In this document: positions 53,270 through 62,538 of the stretch, piece by piece
Layout of the letters: each line of letters starts with the position of its first letter
How positions within the stretch are numbered: the stretch's first letter is position 1
From: Poriferisodalis sp965116245
Lineage (GTDB): Bacteria > Actinomycetota > Acidimicrobiia > Acidimicrobiales > Poriferisodalaceae
Length of the DNA stretch: 64,000 nucleotides
Assembly (NCBI GenBank): GCA_965116245.1
Contig: OZ220497.1
Span: 2,232,001 to 2,296,000 of the forward strand
Direction of reading: 5' to 3'
Position numbers and translations under genes: made by a program
The notes under the pieces: generated by a model
The model's input: the letters and a program-made list of their open reading frames with translations, nothing else
What the model was told of the DNA's origin: nothing
Databases searched by the model: none

Positions 53270-55792
53270 ATGAGCGATTTTCCGGACAACGCCGACTGCG
53301 TTGTCATTGGTGCAGGAATTGTCGGCAATTGCCTCGTTGGTCACCTCAGCGACCTGGGCTGGACCGACATCGTGCTGCTCGACAAGGGCCCGCTGCCCAA
53401 TCCGGGAGGTTCCACCGGGCACGCGTCGAATTTCATTTTCCCGGTGGATCATTCCAAGGAAATCGTGGATCTCACTGTCGACAGCCAGCGCCAGTATGAG
53501 GCGCTAGGTCTGCAGAACACCTGTGGCGGCATCGAGGTGGCGCGTAGCCTCGAACGACTTGAGGAGTTCCGTCGTCGGATGACTTCGGCGACGTGCTGGG
53601 GAATTGAGGCGAGACTGCTCACGGTCGACGAAGTTGTTGAGATGGTGCCCTTCGTTGATCCAGAGGTGATTTTGGGTGGCTTCTACACCCCCAGCGTCTC
53701 GGCTGTGGACTCACTGGAGACTGGCACCCAGATGCGCTTGAAAGCCACCACCGCAGGCCATCTACAGACGTTCGCCAACACTGAAGTGATTGACATTGAG
53801 ACAATTGCTGGCCCGAACCGCCCTCGTATCAGCGCGGTGGTGACTGATCGGGGTCGCATTGAGTGCCAAACCGTGGCGATCGCGTGCGGGGTCTGGAGCC
53901 CGAAAATCGCTCAGATGGCCGGAGCGACTATTCCTCTCACTCCCGCGGTCCACCAAATGGTTGATGTGGGCCCCTTCGATGTGCTCGTCGAAACGAACCA
54001 GGAGTTGGCCTATCCGATAGTGCGCGACATGGACACGTTCTGCTACGAGCGTCAGTCTGCTGGCTCTATGGAAGTGGGCAGCTACGCCCACAGGCCGATC
54101 TTGCACCGTGTTGAGGAGATTCCCTCAAGTGAGGAGGCGGCGCTCAGTCCGACTGAGATGCCGTTCACTCCCGATGATTTCGATGAGCAGCTTGAGCAGG
54201 CCATTGAGCTCATGGAGTTTTTGGGGGATGGCGAGATCAAGTACGCCATCAACGGTTTGTTGTCGCTCACACCTGATGCTGCGCCGGTGCTTGGACCCAC
54301 TCCTGAGGTTGACAACCTGTGGTCGGCTGCGGCGGTGTGGGTGAAGGAGGGGCCCGGTGTTGGCCGGTTGATGGCCGAATGGATGACCTACGGCTATCCC
54401 CGCCTCACCGACCCTCACGGATCTGATGTCACACGTTTCTACCCGCAGGACCGCAATGTCATTCACATTGAGGCCAGGGCGCAAGAGCATTTCAATAAGA
54501 CCTACGGGATTGTGCATCCCCGCGAACAGTGGGCAACTCGGCGCAACTTGACGTGTGGGCCTGCCAAGGCCCGCACCGACGAGCTGCAGGCCTTTTACTT
54601 CGAAGCTGGCGGTTGGGAGCGACCGCATTGGTACGAATCCAACCGGGACTTAGTTGAGCGATACGGCATTGCAGAACGCACCCACGAATGGGATGCCCGC
54701 TGGTGGAGTCCCATTACCGATGCGGAACACCTGCATCTGCGCGAACACTGCGGTCTGGTGGATGTCTCGCCGTTTCAGGTCTTTGAGGTGTCAGGCCCAG
54801 AGGCGTTGACCTATATCGAGAAGATGGCGGTCAACAAGTGCGACGTGGCAGTAGGGCGCGCGGTCTACACACCTGTATTGAACGCAGCGGGTGGCTTCCG
54901 TTCGGACCTAACAGTCGTTCGTCTGGCCGAAGACCGCTTTCGGATAGTTACCGGTGCATTCGATGGAGGACGCGACGAGTACTGGTTTCGACAGCATCTG
55001 CCCGACGCAGGTGTGGTATTCGAGAATCGCACCGAGGCGCTGGCCACTTATGGCGTTTGGGGGCCCAACGCTGTCGACTTGCTGCAGACATTGACCGAGA
55101 CGGACCTTTCCCAAGCGGCTTTCGGCTATGGCGACATTTGCAATGTGCTGCTGGCAGGCATACCGACTCAGATGTTGCGGATCTCCTACGTCGGCGATGC
55201 TGGCTTTGAGATCTACTGCGCAACCAGTGCCGGGTTGGCACTGTGGGACGCCATTTGGAAAGCTGGCCACGATTTCAACCTTCGACCGGTAGGTGCCAGC
55301 GTGTACGGCACGACAGGACGGCTAGAGAAGGGCTATCGGCTCATGGGAGCCGAACTTGAGAGCGACTACGGCCCGACCGAGGCCGGACTGGCGAGACCAC
55401 GCGTGAAAGTCGCTGACTTCATTGGGAAGGAGGCGTACCTTGCGGCCCGCGAAGCTGATCCAGTCGCGCAGCTAGTAATGCTGCGCTTCGAGAGCCTGCG
55501 CTGCGCCGATGGCTACGACCGTTTCCCCACCGGAGCGGGCAACGAGCCTGTGTTGAGCCAGGCTGGGCAACGCATTGTGGACTCGCACGGCCGAGTCAGC
55601 CGTGTCACAACCGCTGGCAGCGCCCCGTCGCTGGATGCATATCTGGCCATGGCCTATCTCCCAGCCGAGTTAGCCAAAGTGGGCACTGAGCTGTCGGTCA
55701 TGTACCAAAACGAGCGGTATCCGGTGACAGTGGCCGCAGCAGGCTCCAATCTCGCGCTGTTCGATCCCGATGACAGCCGCATGAAAGCCTGA
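53270..55792 (+). CDS. dimethylglycine/sarcosine dehydrogenase-like flavoprotein
   Basis: An 840-residue fusion. The N-terminal DAO-type FAD domain starts with VVIGAGIVGNCLVGHLSDLG (residues 11-30) and STGHASNF, then a FAO_M-like linker (about 375-430). The C-terminal half is a GcvT-like aminomethyltransferase domain for THF (about 430-830) with GLVDVSPFQVFEVSGP, VYTPVLNAAGGFRSDLTV and GDAGFEIY. This is the layout of dimethylglycine and sarcosine dehydrogenases, which demethylate the amine and pass the carbon to THF. Electrons go to ETF, whose two genes follow 9 bp downstream. Which amine is used is not determined. Confidence 0.9.
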   Translation: MSDFPDNADCVVIGAGIVGNCLVGHLSDLGWTDIVLLDKGPLPNPGGSTGHASNFIFPVDHSKEIVDLTVDSQRQYEALGLQNTCGGIEVARSLERLEEFRRRMTSATCWGIEARLLTVDEVVEMVPFVDPEVILGGFYTPSVSAVDSLETGTQMRLKATTAGHLQTFANTEVIDIETIAGPNRPRISAVVTDRGRIECQTVAIACGVWSPKIAQMAGATIPLTPAVHQMVDVGPFDVLVETNQELAYPIVRDMDTFCYERQSAGSMEVGSYAHRPILHRVEEIPSSEEAALSPTEMPFTPDDFDEQLEQAIELMEFLGDGEIKYAINGLLSLTPDAAPVLGPTPEVDNLWSAAAVWVKEGPGVGRLMAEWMTYGYPRLTDPHGSDVTRFYPQDRNVIHIEARAQEHFNKTYGIVHPREQWATRRNLTCGPAKARTDELQAFYFEAGGWERPHWYESNRDLVERYGIAERTHEWDARWWSPITDAEHLHLREHCGLVDVSPFQVFEVSGPEALTYIEKMAVNKCDVAVGRAVYTPVLNAAGGFRSDLTVVRLAEDRFRIVTGAFDGGRDEYWFRQHLPDAGVVFENRTEALATYGVWGPNAVDLLQTLTETDLSQAAFGYGDICNVLLAGIPTQMLRISYVGDAGFEIYCATSAGLALWDAIWKAGHDFNLRPVGASVYGTTGRLEKGYRLMGAELESDYGPTEAGLARPRVKVADFIGKEAYLAAREADPVAQLVMLRFESLRCADGYDRFPTGAGNEPVLSQAGQRIVDSHGRVSRVTTAGSAPSLDAYLAMAYLPAELAKVGTELSVMYQNERYPVTVAAAGSNLALFDPDDSRMKA

Positions 55793-55800
55793 TAGCTACC

Positions 55801-56583
55801 GTGCGCATCTTGGTCTGCGTGAAGCGTGTGCCTGCGGTGGGTTCGCGCATCAACATCACAGACGACGCACAGCAGGTAGACACTGCGCACCTCGGCTTCA
55901 CTACCAGCCCGCACGAAGAATGTGCTCTAGAAGAAGCCGTACAGATCGTTGAGCGGCTCGATGGCGACGATCATGGCGTCGTAGTTCTCACGCTGGGGCC
56001 GGAGTCTTCGACTGAGCAGTTGCGCTACGCGGCCAGCGTCGGTGGCGGCGAACTAGCTCTAGTGATCGCCGACGGTGGCCTGAACTGGGACCCTCAGCGA
56101 ACGGCTGCGGCCATCACTTTGGCGGTGCGAGAACTGGAGGCCGTTGGCGGTCAGTTCGATCTCATTTTGTTTGGCAACGAGTCTGCCGATGGAGGCAATT
56201 TCCAGGTGGGCATACGTGTGGCGCACGCCCTCGGGCGTCCGATTGTAAATGGAATCAAAGGCATTGATCCGCACGAGGGTGGGTTTACTGCTCGGCGCGA
56301 GACCGATGCGGGCTTTGAGGTGTACGAGCTTGAGGCGCCGTGTGCATTAGGTGTCAAGGAGGGCATCAACCTGCCGCGTTACCCGACCATGAAGGGACGG
56401 CTGGCTTCGCGCAAGGCCCAGATTGAAGTGGTTGAAGTCGCGCAAGACACTGCGCACGGCGGGCAATCGCGGATTCGGCTGCATCGACCACCTGAGAGGC
56501 CCAGCACCACGGTGATGCTCGGTGACAGCGCAGCCGCCGCGCCCGCGGTAGTGGATTTGCTGGAAGAGTTAGGAGTGCTGTGA
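55801..56583 (+). CDS. etfB: electron transfer flavoprotein subunit beta
   Basis: A 260-residue ETF beta subunit beginning RILVCVKRVPAVGSRI, with NPxxxCALEEAVQI-like ECALEEAVQI, a GNESADGGNFQVG loop (ADP-ribose/AMP site) and GVKEGINLPRYPTMKGRLASRKAQIEV (only GINLPRYPTMKGRL is quoted as the signature). The GTG start at 55801 follows the dehydrogenase by 9 bp; the TGA overlaps etfA as GTGA. It carries electrons from the upstream dehydrogenase to the quinone pool via ETF-QO, which is not in this window. Confidence 0.94.
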   Translation: MRILVCVKRVPAVGSRINITDDAQQVDTAHLGFTTSPHEECALEEAVQIVERLDGDDHGVVVLTLGPESSTEQLRYAASVGGGELALVIADGGLNWDPQRTAAAITLAVRELEAVGGQFDLILFGNESADGGNFQVGIRVAHALGRPIVNGIKGIDPHEGGFTARRETDAGFEVYELEAPCALGVKEGINLPRYPTMKGRLASRKAQIEVVEVAQDTAHGGQSRIRLHRPPERPSTTVMLGDSAAAAPAVVDLLEELGVL

Positions 56584-57584
56584 ACAGCGTCGCTGTGCTC
56601 ATTGACCATGATCGTGGCGCTGTTACGGCTGGTGCGCTTCAAGCCCTGAGCGCTGCTCGTGAACTGGCGAACGACATCGGCACCGGAGTCGAGGCGGTGG
56701 TGCTGGGCGACGAGGCGCTGTTTGCAGCACATGGTGACGAACTGACTGCAAGTTGCGCTACCTATGGCGCCTCTGTGGTGCATCGCGGTGTGCATGAGTT
56801 GCTCGGCGACTACGGCCCCGACGCCTGGGGTGCGTCGCTGGTCTCATTCGCCGACTATGCCCGGCCAGGTGCCGTCATCGCGGCGGGTTCCGACAAGGGT
56901 GCGGAGGTCATGGCTCAACTGGCAGCGCGAACCGATTTGCCGCTTGTGGCCAACTGCGTCAGCGTGACGCCCGGATCCCCGTGGGCGATTACGCGCATCC
57001 AGTGGGGCGGTTCGCTGCTAGAAGACGTGACTTTGGAGTCTCCCTTGCCGTTGTTGACCGTTGCCCAACACGTCATCGAGGCGTCCCCCTCACCCGAGGA
57101 TGCCGCGAAGGTGACAGTTTCTGAGTTCGTGCCCGAGTTGGGGCCCGAGGAGCAGAGAACACTAGTACGCGATCGGGTGAGCCTGGCTGACGGTGTCACG
57201 CTGTCCACTGCGCCGGTGGTGGTGTCGGGCGGTCGCGGCGTCGGCTCCGCAGACGGATTCGCACAGCTTGAGGAGCTTGCCGAGTTGCTTGGTGGCCGGG
57301 TTGGATGCTCGCGTGCTGTTACGAATAACGGCTGGCGTTCGCATGCTGATCAAGTCGGCCAGACAGGAACTCGTGTTGCTCCGGAGATCTACATCGCCTG
57401 CGGCATATCGGGCGCAATTCAGCACTGGGTTGGCGCCATGGGCTCCAAGAACATTTTGGCCATCAACATCGATCCCGAAGCGAACATGGTCACCCGGGCG
57501 GGATATGCGGTCATTGCCGATCTACACGAGGTAGTACCGGCCATCTCCGATGAGATCCGCACAAGACGCGACCGCGCCTCGTAG
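56580..57584 (+). CDS. etfA: electron transfer flavoprotein subunit alpha
   Basis: A 334-residue ETF alpha subunit. The C-terminal FAD domain is clear: VVVSGGRGVGSADGF (about residues 215-229), TNNGWRSHADQVGQTG, APEIYIACGISGAIQH and AINIDPEANMVTRAGYAVIADL. It starts at GTG 56580, overlapping etfB. The operon dehydrogenase-etfB-etfA is closed by hairpins at 57623-57681. Confidence 0.95.
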   Translation: MNSVAVLIDHDRGAVTAGALQALSAARELANDIGTGVEAVVLGDEALFAAHGDELTASCATYGASVVHRGVHELLGDYGPDAWGASLVSFADYARPGAVIAAGSDKGAEVMAQLAARTDLPLVANCVSVTPGSPWAITRIQWGGSLLEDVTLESPLPLLTVAQHVIEASPSPEDAAKVTVSEFVPELGPEEQRTLVRDRVSLADGVTLSTAPVVVSGGRGVGSADGFAQLEELAELLGGRVGCSRAVTNNGWRSHADQVGQTGTRVAPEIYIACGISGAIQHWVGAMGSKNILAINIDPEANMVTRAGYAVIADLHEVVPAISDEIRTRRDRAS

Positions 57585-57622
57585 TTCAAGTTCCCTACTT
57601 CGGCGGGCCAGCCTTTCGCAGC

Positions 57623-57681
57623 CAGCCGAATTCGGCTGAGTTCACTGTGTCAGCTAGTTGCGCTCAGCGAGCTGGCTGAGC
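57623..57681. terminator. paired hairpins between convergent etfA and IclR genes
   Basis: A 16-bp perfect palindrome CAGCCGAATTCGGCTG lies at 57623-57638 and a 7-bp stem GCTCAGC/GCTGAGC with 6-nt loop at 57662-57681. Both fall in the 110-bp gap between convergent genes. No T tract follows, so termination is an inference. Confidence 0.55.
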
Positions 57682-57694
57682 TAGCTGGGCTGAA

Positions 57695-58462
57695 TCAGGC
57701 AGGTGTTATGGGTGCTCGGCCAGCTAAGTGCTCCGCCAGGTTTGAAGCCGCCTCAATGAGCGCCAGGCCGATGTCGTGGGTGCGATTCGGATCTGGGAAT
57801 CGGTATGCGGGTCCATGGACGTGCAGCGCCGCTACGACTTCACTGCGTTGGTTGAAAACCGGTGCAGCAGCCGAGTTGATGCCGATGGCGAATTCCTCGT
57901 ATACCCATGCGTAACCCGCATTTGCGACTTGGCTCAGGCGGCCCTTCAGCGCTTGCGCATCAACCAAGCTGTGCGCAGTCGTGGCCTCCAGGCCGCCGTT
58001 CACATACTCGTCGAGTGCCGTTGCGCCCAGGTGCGCCAGGAATACCAGTCCAGAGGGCACCAAGTGCATAGGGCAGTACTCACCGATCCACGAGCGCACC
58101 TGGACGTCCGACTCGGGCTCAACTTGATCCAGGTAATACACAGAGCGTTCGGCGCGGATACTGACACCTGACGTCTCGCCTACCTGGTTGACCAGGCTGT
58201 GTAGGTGCGGACGTGCGGCCGCTAGCAGATTCCCATCGTCACCGGCCGAACCGACTATGTCGATTAGCCCCTGTCCGAGGCGGTAGTTGCCACCCGAATC
58301 GTCCTGGACTACTGCGTCCACTGCTTCAAGCGACGCAAGTAGTCGAGCCACGGTGCTCTTTGGCAACTCCACTTGCTCGGCTACTTCTGTGACGCCTTGG
58401 GGTGCCACCGCTAGGACGCGAAGAACAGAAAACGCACGAGAAATTGCCTGCACCGATGTCAC
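57695..58462 (-). CDS. IclR-family transcriptional regulator
   Basis: A 255-residue regulator from GTG 58462. The winged-helix part (about residues 1-62) contains ISRAFSVLRVLA and LPKSTVARLLASLEAVDAV; the C-terminal effector domain has GVSIRAERSVYYLDQVE and WVYEEFAIGINSAAAPV. IclR proteins sense small organic acids or related metabolites. It lies between the ETF operon (convergent) and the formate dehydrogenase operon (divergent), so it is a good candidate regulator of the latter. An in-frame longer start at 58546 is less likely. Confidence 0.9.
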   Translation of the reverse strand: MTSVQAISRAFSVLRVLAVAPQGVTEVAEQVELPKSTVARLLASLEAVDAVVQDDSGGNYRLGQGLIDIVGSAGDDGNLLAAARPHLHSLVNQVGETSGVSIRAERSVYYLDQVEPESDVQVRSWIGEYCPMHLVPSGLVFLAHLGATALDEYVNGGLEATTAHSLVDAQALKGRLSQVANAGYAWVYEEFAIGINSAAAPVFNQRSEVVAALHVHGPAYRFPDPNRTHDIGLALIEAASNLAEHLAGRAPITPA

Positions 58463-58724
58463 CGTAGCCCGCGATTGGGGCCAGCATCCGATCAACACAA
58501 CATCTTGTGCCGTATCGTGGAACAGTTCTACTCTACGGAACAGCAACTCTTGGCGTTGGCCCGGCCCGACTAGCTCTGGCCATGCTGGGGAAGGGAATCA
58601 AACTTACGCAGACGCTGTCACAGCAGGGGGCTGGTGAGGGGGCTGGTGGCGATGTTGTTTCGAGCGGTTCGGGCGCTTGAGTCACAGCGTTTGAGTCATA
58701 TGGCGAGTGGTCTGGGGAGTGATG

Positions 58725-60746
58725 ATGCCGCGGCGAGGTAGTACACGATTGAGGGGCCCTGTGCCGTCTGTGGCGCGCCTAGACACGCCACTTGTGCGCG
58801 ATGGCGACATTTTGCGCCCTACGACTTGGGAGGACGCGCTGGACCGTGTCGCATCGGGGTTGGGGTCGGTCGCTCAGCAATACGGCTCTGGCAGTGTGGG
58901 CATGTTCTCGTGCTCCAAAGGCACGAACGAAATGAACTACGCGGCCCAGAAATTCATGCGGACCGCGCTGAAGTCCAACAACATTGACTCCTGCAACCGC
59001 ACTTGACACGCTCCGTCGGTCGTCGGTCTGGCGACAGTATTCGGGCTCGGAGGCGGAACCAGTTCCTATGAGGAGATCACCGAGACAGATGTGATCCTGC
59101 TGTGGGGCTCAAACGCTCGCGAAGCTCATCCGATCTTCTTTCACCATCTGCTTCGGGGACTCGGCAACGGCGCGGCGATGTATGTGGTGGACCCGCGCCG
59201 CACCTCATCGGCGGAGTTTGCCGACCTGTGGCTCGGCCTCGATGTGGGTACCGACATCGCGCTGGCCAACACCGTGGCTCGCGAGATCATCGTGCGCGGC
59301 ATGCACAACCGGTCGTTCATTGAACGGGCGACTGCCGGGTTTGATGCCTACGCAGAATCGGTCAAGCCCTTCACGCTCACCGAAGGCGAGCGGCTGACAG
59401 GCGTTCCGGCTGCGGCGATAGCCGAAATGGCCCATGCATATGCCACCGCCGACCGAGCACAGATCCTCTGGACCCTGGGCATCACTGAGCATCACACGGC
59501 AGTTGAGAACGTTTTGGCGCTGTGCAATCTGGCGCTGTTGACTGGCCACGTAGGCCGCCGGGGTTCGGGGCTGGTGCCCCTACGGGGTCAGAACAATGTG
59601 CAGGGCGGCGGCGACATGGGTGCTCTGCCCGACCGACTGCCGGGGTTCCAACCGATCACAGACACACATGTCCGGGCTCGTTACGAACACATATGGGGCT
59701 GCGAGCTGAATCCCGACCCTGGCATGCACCTAAGCGCGATGTTCGACGCTATGGCTCAGGGTGAACTGCGCGCTCTGTATGTCATCGGCGAGAACCCGGC
59801 CGATTCCGAAGCCAACGTCGCACACGCTCGTCGAATGCTGGAAGCCCTGGATTTGCTGGTGGTGCAAGACATCTCGCTGACTCGCACTGCCCGCATGGCC
59901 GATGTCGTCTTGCCTGCTGCGGCAGGCTGGGCATCGAGCGAGGGGACTGTTACATCCTCAGAACGCCGCGTCCAAAGAGTGCGTGCCGCGCTGGCGCCGC
60001 AAGGCGAGGCCCGCAACGATGTGTACATCATCACCGAGCTGGCGAGACGCATGGGTGTCCAGTGGGCGACCACTTCAGCTCAGGGTCTGTGGGATGAGGT
60101 GCGGTTGCTGTCGCCTTTACACGCTGGGATGAGCTGGGAGAGGCTTGAAGCCAGCGGAGGTTTGCAATGGCCCTGCGGCGACGAAGATCATCCCGGTACG
60201 GCGTTCTTGCATAGTTGGCTATGGGAACCGGATCTGGATGGCCACGCTCCGGCACCGTTTTCGAGGGTTGCCCACCGCCCTCCGGCCGAAGCACTCAGCG
60301 CTCAGTTCCCGCTGCGGCTAACCACCGGTCGAGCGCTCGACTCCTATAACACCGGTACGCAGTCGTCTGGCTATTCCTCGCCAATCCGTACCGGCCATGC
60401 CATTGAGGTCAGCCCAGTCGATGCAGTGAGTCTGGGTATCGCGGACGGCGACGCGGTGCGTGTTAGTTCGCCTAGGGGTTCACTGGAGATGGACGTGTGC
60501 ATTACAGATCGTCTTCCCGCAGGCTTGGTCTTCACCACGTTTCACTTCCCCCAACTCGCGGATGCGAACCTGCTCACGAACGATGTGGTTGATGAGCGCA
60601 GCGGCACAGCGGAGTTCAAGGCTGCTGCGGTACGGATTGATCCGATACCTATCGACAGCGTGAAAGGTGCCGAACGCTCTGACAGTTTTGAGCGTGCCGT
60701 TAGCGCCAGGACGCACACTGTTGCCGCAGGTGGAGCCGGTGTCTGA
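58725..60746 (+). CDS. formate dehydrogenase catalytic subunit, selenocysteine-containing, lacking the N-terminal Fe-S domain
   Basis: Read through one in-frame TGA (59004-59006), this is a 673-residue molybdopterin oxidoreductase. The flanking sequence NNIDSCNRT-U-HAPSVVGL is the conserved active-site block of formate dehydrogenases, where U/C binds Mo. The residue would be Sec94 from ATG 58725 (GGGGAG 5 nt upstream; GTG 58707 also possible). Later blocks include WGSNAREAHPIFF, LRGQNNVQGGGDMGALPDR, GENPADSEANVAHA and the C-terminal dinucleotide domain starting near RLTTGRALDSYNTGTQ. The usual [4Fe-4S] CxxCxxxC domain is missing and is found at the end of the gene at 62535-63509. The overlap with the next gene is 8 bp. 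Sec function implies selA, selB, selC and selD elsewhere. Confidence 0.88.
59004..59035 (+). promoter_or_regulatory. candidate SECIS element after the in-frame TGA
   Basis: After TGA (59004-59006) and 12 nt, a 6-bp stem GTCGTC (59019-59024) / GGCGAC (59030-59035), with one G-U pair, closes a GGTCT loop (59025-59029). From my knowledge of the E. coli fdhF element, its GGUCU also lies at nucleotides 19-23 after UGA, the same position as here. A bulged U as in E. coli is not seen. The hairpin lies in coding sequence, as bacterial SECIS elements do. Confidence 0.8.
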
Positions 60747-62538
60747 CCTGCATTTCTCCGATGCAGCCCCCACAAAAGCGGAGCAACGAGCGGTGTTGGC
60801 CGCACTCAGTGCTAACGGAATGCACGAACCCGCTGTCGTCATGGAGCACCCGCGGGTCGTACGGGCGGGAGCAAAGCGCCGCCAGCAGTTGCGTCATCTG
60901 CTGCTGCCTGCGTTGCATGCCCTCCAGCGGGAAGCTGGCTGGATATCTCCCGGTGGTCTCAATTTCGTAGGTCGCACGCTCGGTGTGCCGCCCGCTGAGG
61001 CCTATGGCGTCGCCACGTTCTACGACATGTTCCGAACCGACGCCCCAGGCCATGAAGGCAGTGTTCATCACATCTGCGTTGATCCGATTTGCGCGCTGGC
61101 AGGCGCTGGCGAGCTGGCTGAGCAGACTCGGTTGCAGGGACATTCGGTGCAGGAGGGGCCTTGTCTCGGCCAGTGTGAGCGGGCGCCAGCGGTGTTCATT
61201 CAGGGCCTCCGCAAGCTTGACCGTGTCCCCGCCGATGACGGGCCCGCATCGCGAATGGTGAGCCTCACGGCGTCCACAGCAGACGCACCCAGTCTGTTAC
61301 GCCAGAGCATTGGATCACAAACGGGTATTGGCCGCAGCCCCTCGACGGGGGCCTGTGTCTCCATGGAGAGCTACAGGGAACGCGGTGGTGGAGCAGCGCT
61401 AGAGGCAGCACTGCGATTGGGCAGCGCAGAAGTCACCGCACAGATAAGTGCCGCGGGCCTGTCCGGACGCGGTGGAGCTGCGTTCCCCACCGGCGTCAAA
61501 TGGCGAGCTGTCGCCGACGGAGATGGTCCTAAACATGTCGTCGCCAACATTGACGAGTCCGAGCCCGGAACTTTCAAAGACCGACTCTTATGCGAAACGC
61601 AGCCCCTGGGCATCGTCGAATCGATTGTTGTTGCTGGCTTGGTTGTGGGTGCCGAACGTGGCTGGATCTACATCCGCGGCGAGTACCCGACGGCTACCGA
61701 ACGCCTTAGCCAAGCCATAGCGCTCGCCCGAGACGCTGGCTGGCTGGGCGACGACGCAGCCGGATCGGGACACTCCTTCGACATAGTCCTTCGTCGGGGC
61801 GCTGGCGCATACATTTGTGGTGAGGAAACGGCATTGTTCAACTCGCTTGAGGGCTTCCGAGGTGAACCTCGCAACAAACCACCATTTCCGACTACCCACG
61901 GGCTGTTCGGTAGGCCAACAGTGGTGAACAACCCCGAAACCCTGCTCAATGTGAGCGAGATCCTGCGGATTGGTCCCTCGGCATACCGCAGCGTGGGAAC
62001 GCAGGGCTCGCCAGGCACGAAGCTGTTCTGCGTGTCTGGTCACATCGGCCGACCAGGCCTCTATGAGGTGCCTTTTGGTACACCGTTGGGGGAGCTGCTG
62101 GAGCTAGCTGGGGGAGTGCGGGGCAGGCTGGCCGCAGTATTGCTGGGGGGCGCGGCTGGCAGCTTTGTGGGGCCCGATGCCCTGACATTACCGCTGTCAC
62201 TAGAGGACACACGTGCTGCGCAGGCAACACTCGGTTCGGGTCCGGTCATGGTGTTCAGTGACACGGCCGACATGGGAGCGGTGGTCGAACGGTTGGCCCA
62301 GTTTTTCCGAGACGAATCGTGTGGTCAGTGCGTCCCGTGTCGCGTCGGCACCGTTCGCCAGCATGAACTGGTGACACAGATTCGCCGATCGGGAGCATCA
62401 ACGGCACCACAGCGCGAACTGCTTGATGACATAGCGACAGCCATGGGCGACGCTTCCATATGCGGCCTGGGTCACACGGCTGCATCGGCAGTGTTGTCTG
62501 CTGTGAATCTCGGTTTGCTTGGGAGCCAGCAGTCGTGA
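60739..62538 (+). CDS. fused NuoE-NuoF-like diaphorase subunit of formate dehydrogenase
   Basis: A 599-residue protein from GTG 60739 (a longer frame from 60667 overlaps the previous gene by 80 bp). Residues 1-155 are a NuoE-like thioredoxin-fold [2Fe-2S] domain, with Cys pairs in CVDPICALAGAGE and GPCLGQCERA. Residues 200-590 are NuoF-like: GLSGRGGAAFPTGVKW (FMN/NAD site), DESEPGTFKDR, GAGAYICGEETAL, and the [4Fe-4S] motif ESCGQCVPCRVGT with the fourth Cys in SICGLGH. It passes electrons from the catalytic part to NAD. NuoE and NuoF are separate genes in complex I, and FdsG/FdsB are usually separate in formate dehydrogenases. Confidence 0.9.
   Translation: MSDLHFSDAAPTKAEQRAVLAALSANGMHEPAVVMEHPRVVRAGAKRRQQLRHLLLPALHALQREAGWISPGGLNFVGRTLGVPPAEAYGVATFYDMFRTDAPGHEGSVHHICVDPICALAGAGELAEQTRLQGHSVQEGPCLGQCERAPAVFIQGLRKLDRVPADDGPASRMVSLTASTADAPSLLRQSIGSQTGIGRSPSTGACVSMESYRERGGGAALEAALRLGSAEVTAQISAAGLSGRGGAAFPTGVKWRAVADGDGPKHVVANIDESEPGTFKDRLLCETQPLGIVESIVVAGLVVGAERGWIYIRGEYPTATERLSQAIALARDAGWLGDDAAGSGHSFDIVLRRGAGAYICGEETALFNSLEGFRGEPRNKPPFPTTHGLFGRPTVVNNPETLLNVSEILRIGPSAYRSVGTQGSPGTKLFCVSGHIGRPGLYEVPFGTPLGELLELAGGVRGRLAAVLLGGAAGSFVGPDALTLPLSLEDTRAAQATLGSGPVMVFSDTADMGAVVERLAQFFRDESCGQCVPCRVGTVRQHELVTQIRRSGASTAPQRELLDDIATAMGDASICGLGHTAASAVLSAVNLGLLGSQQS

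Noticed and set aside
59004..59006. The in-frame TGA as a sign that the formate dehydrogenase gene is a pseudogene or two genes
   Set aside because: The TGA replaces exactly the active-site Cys/Sec, both sides are well conserved, and a SECIS-like hairpin follows at the expected distance.
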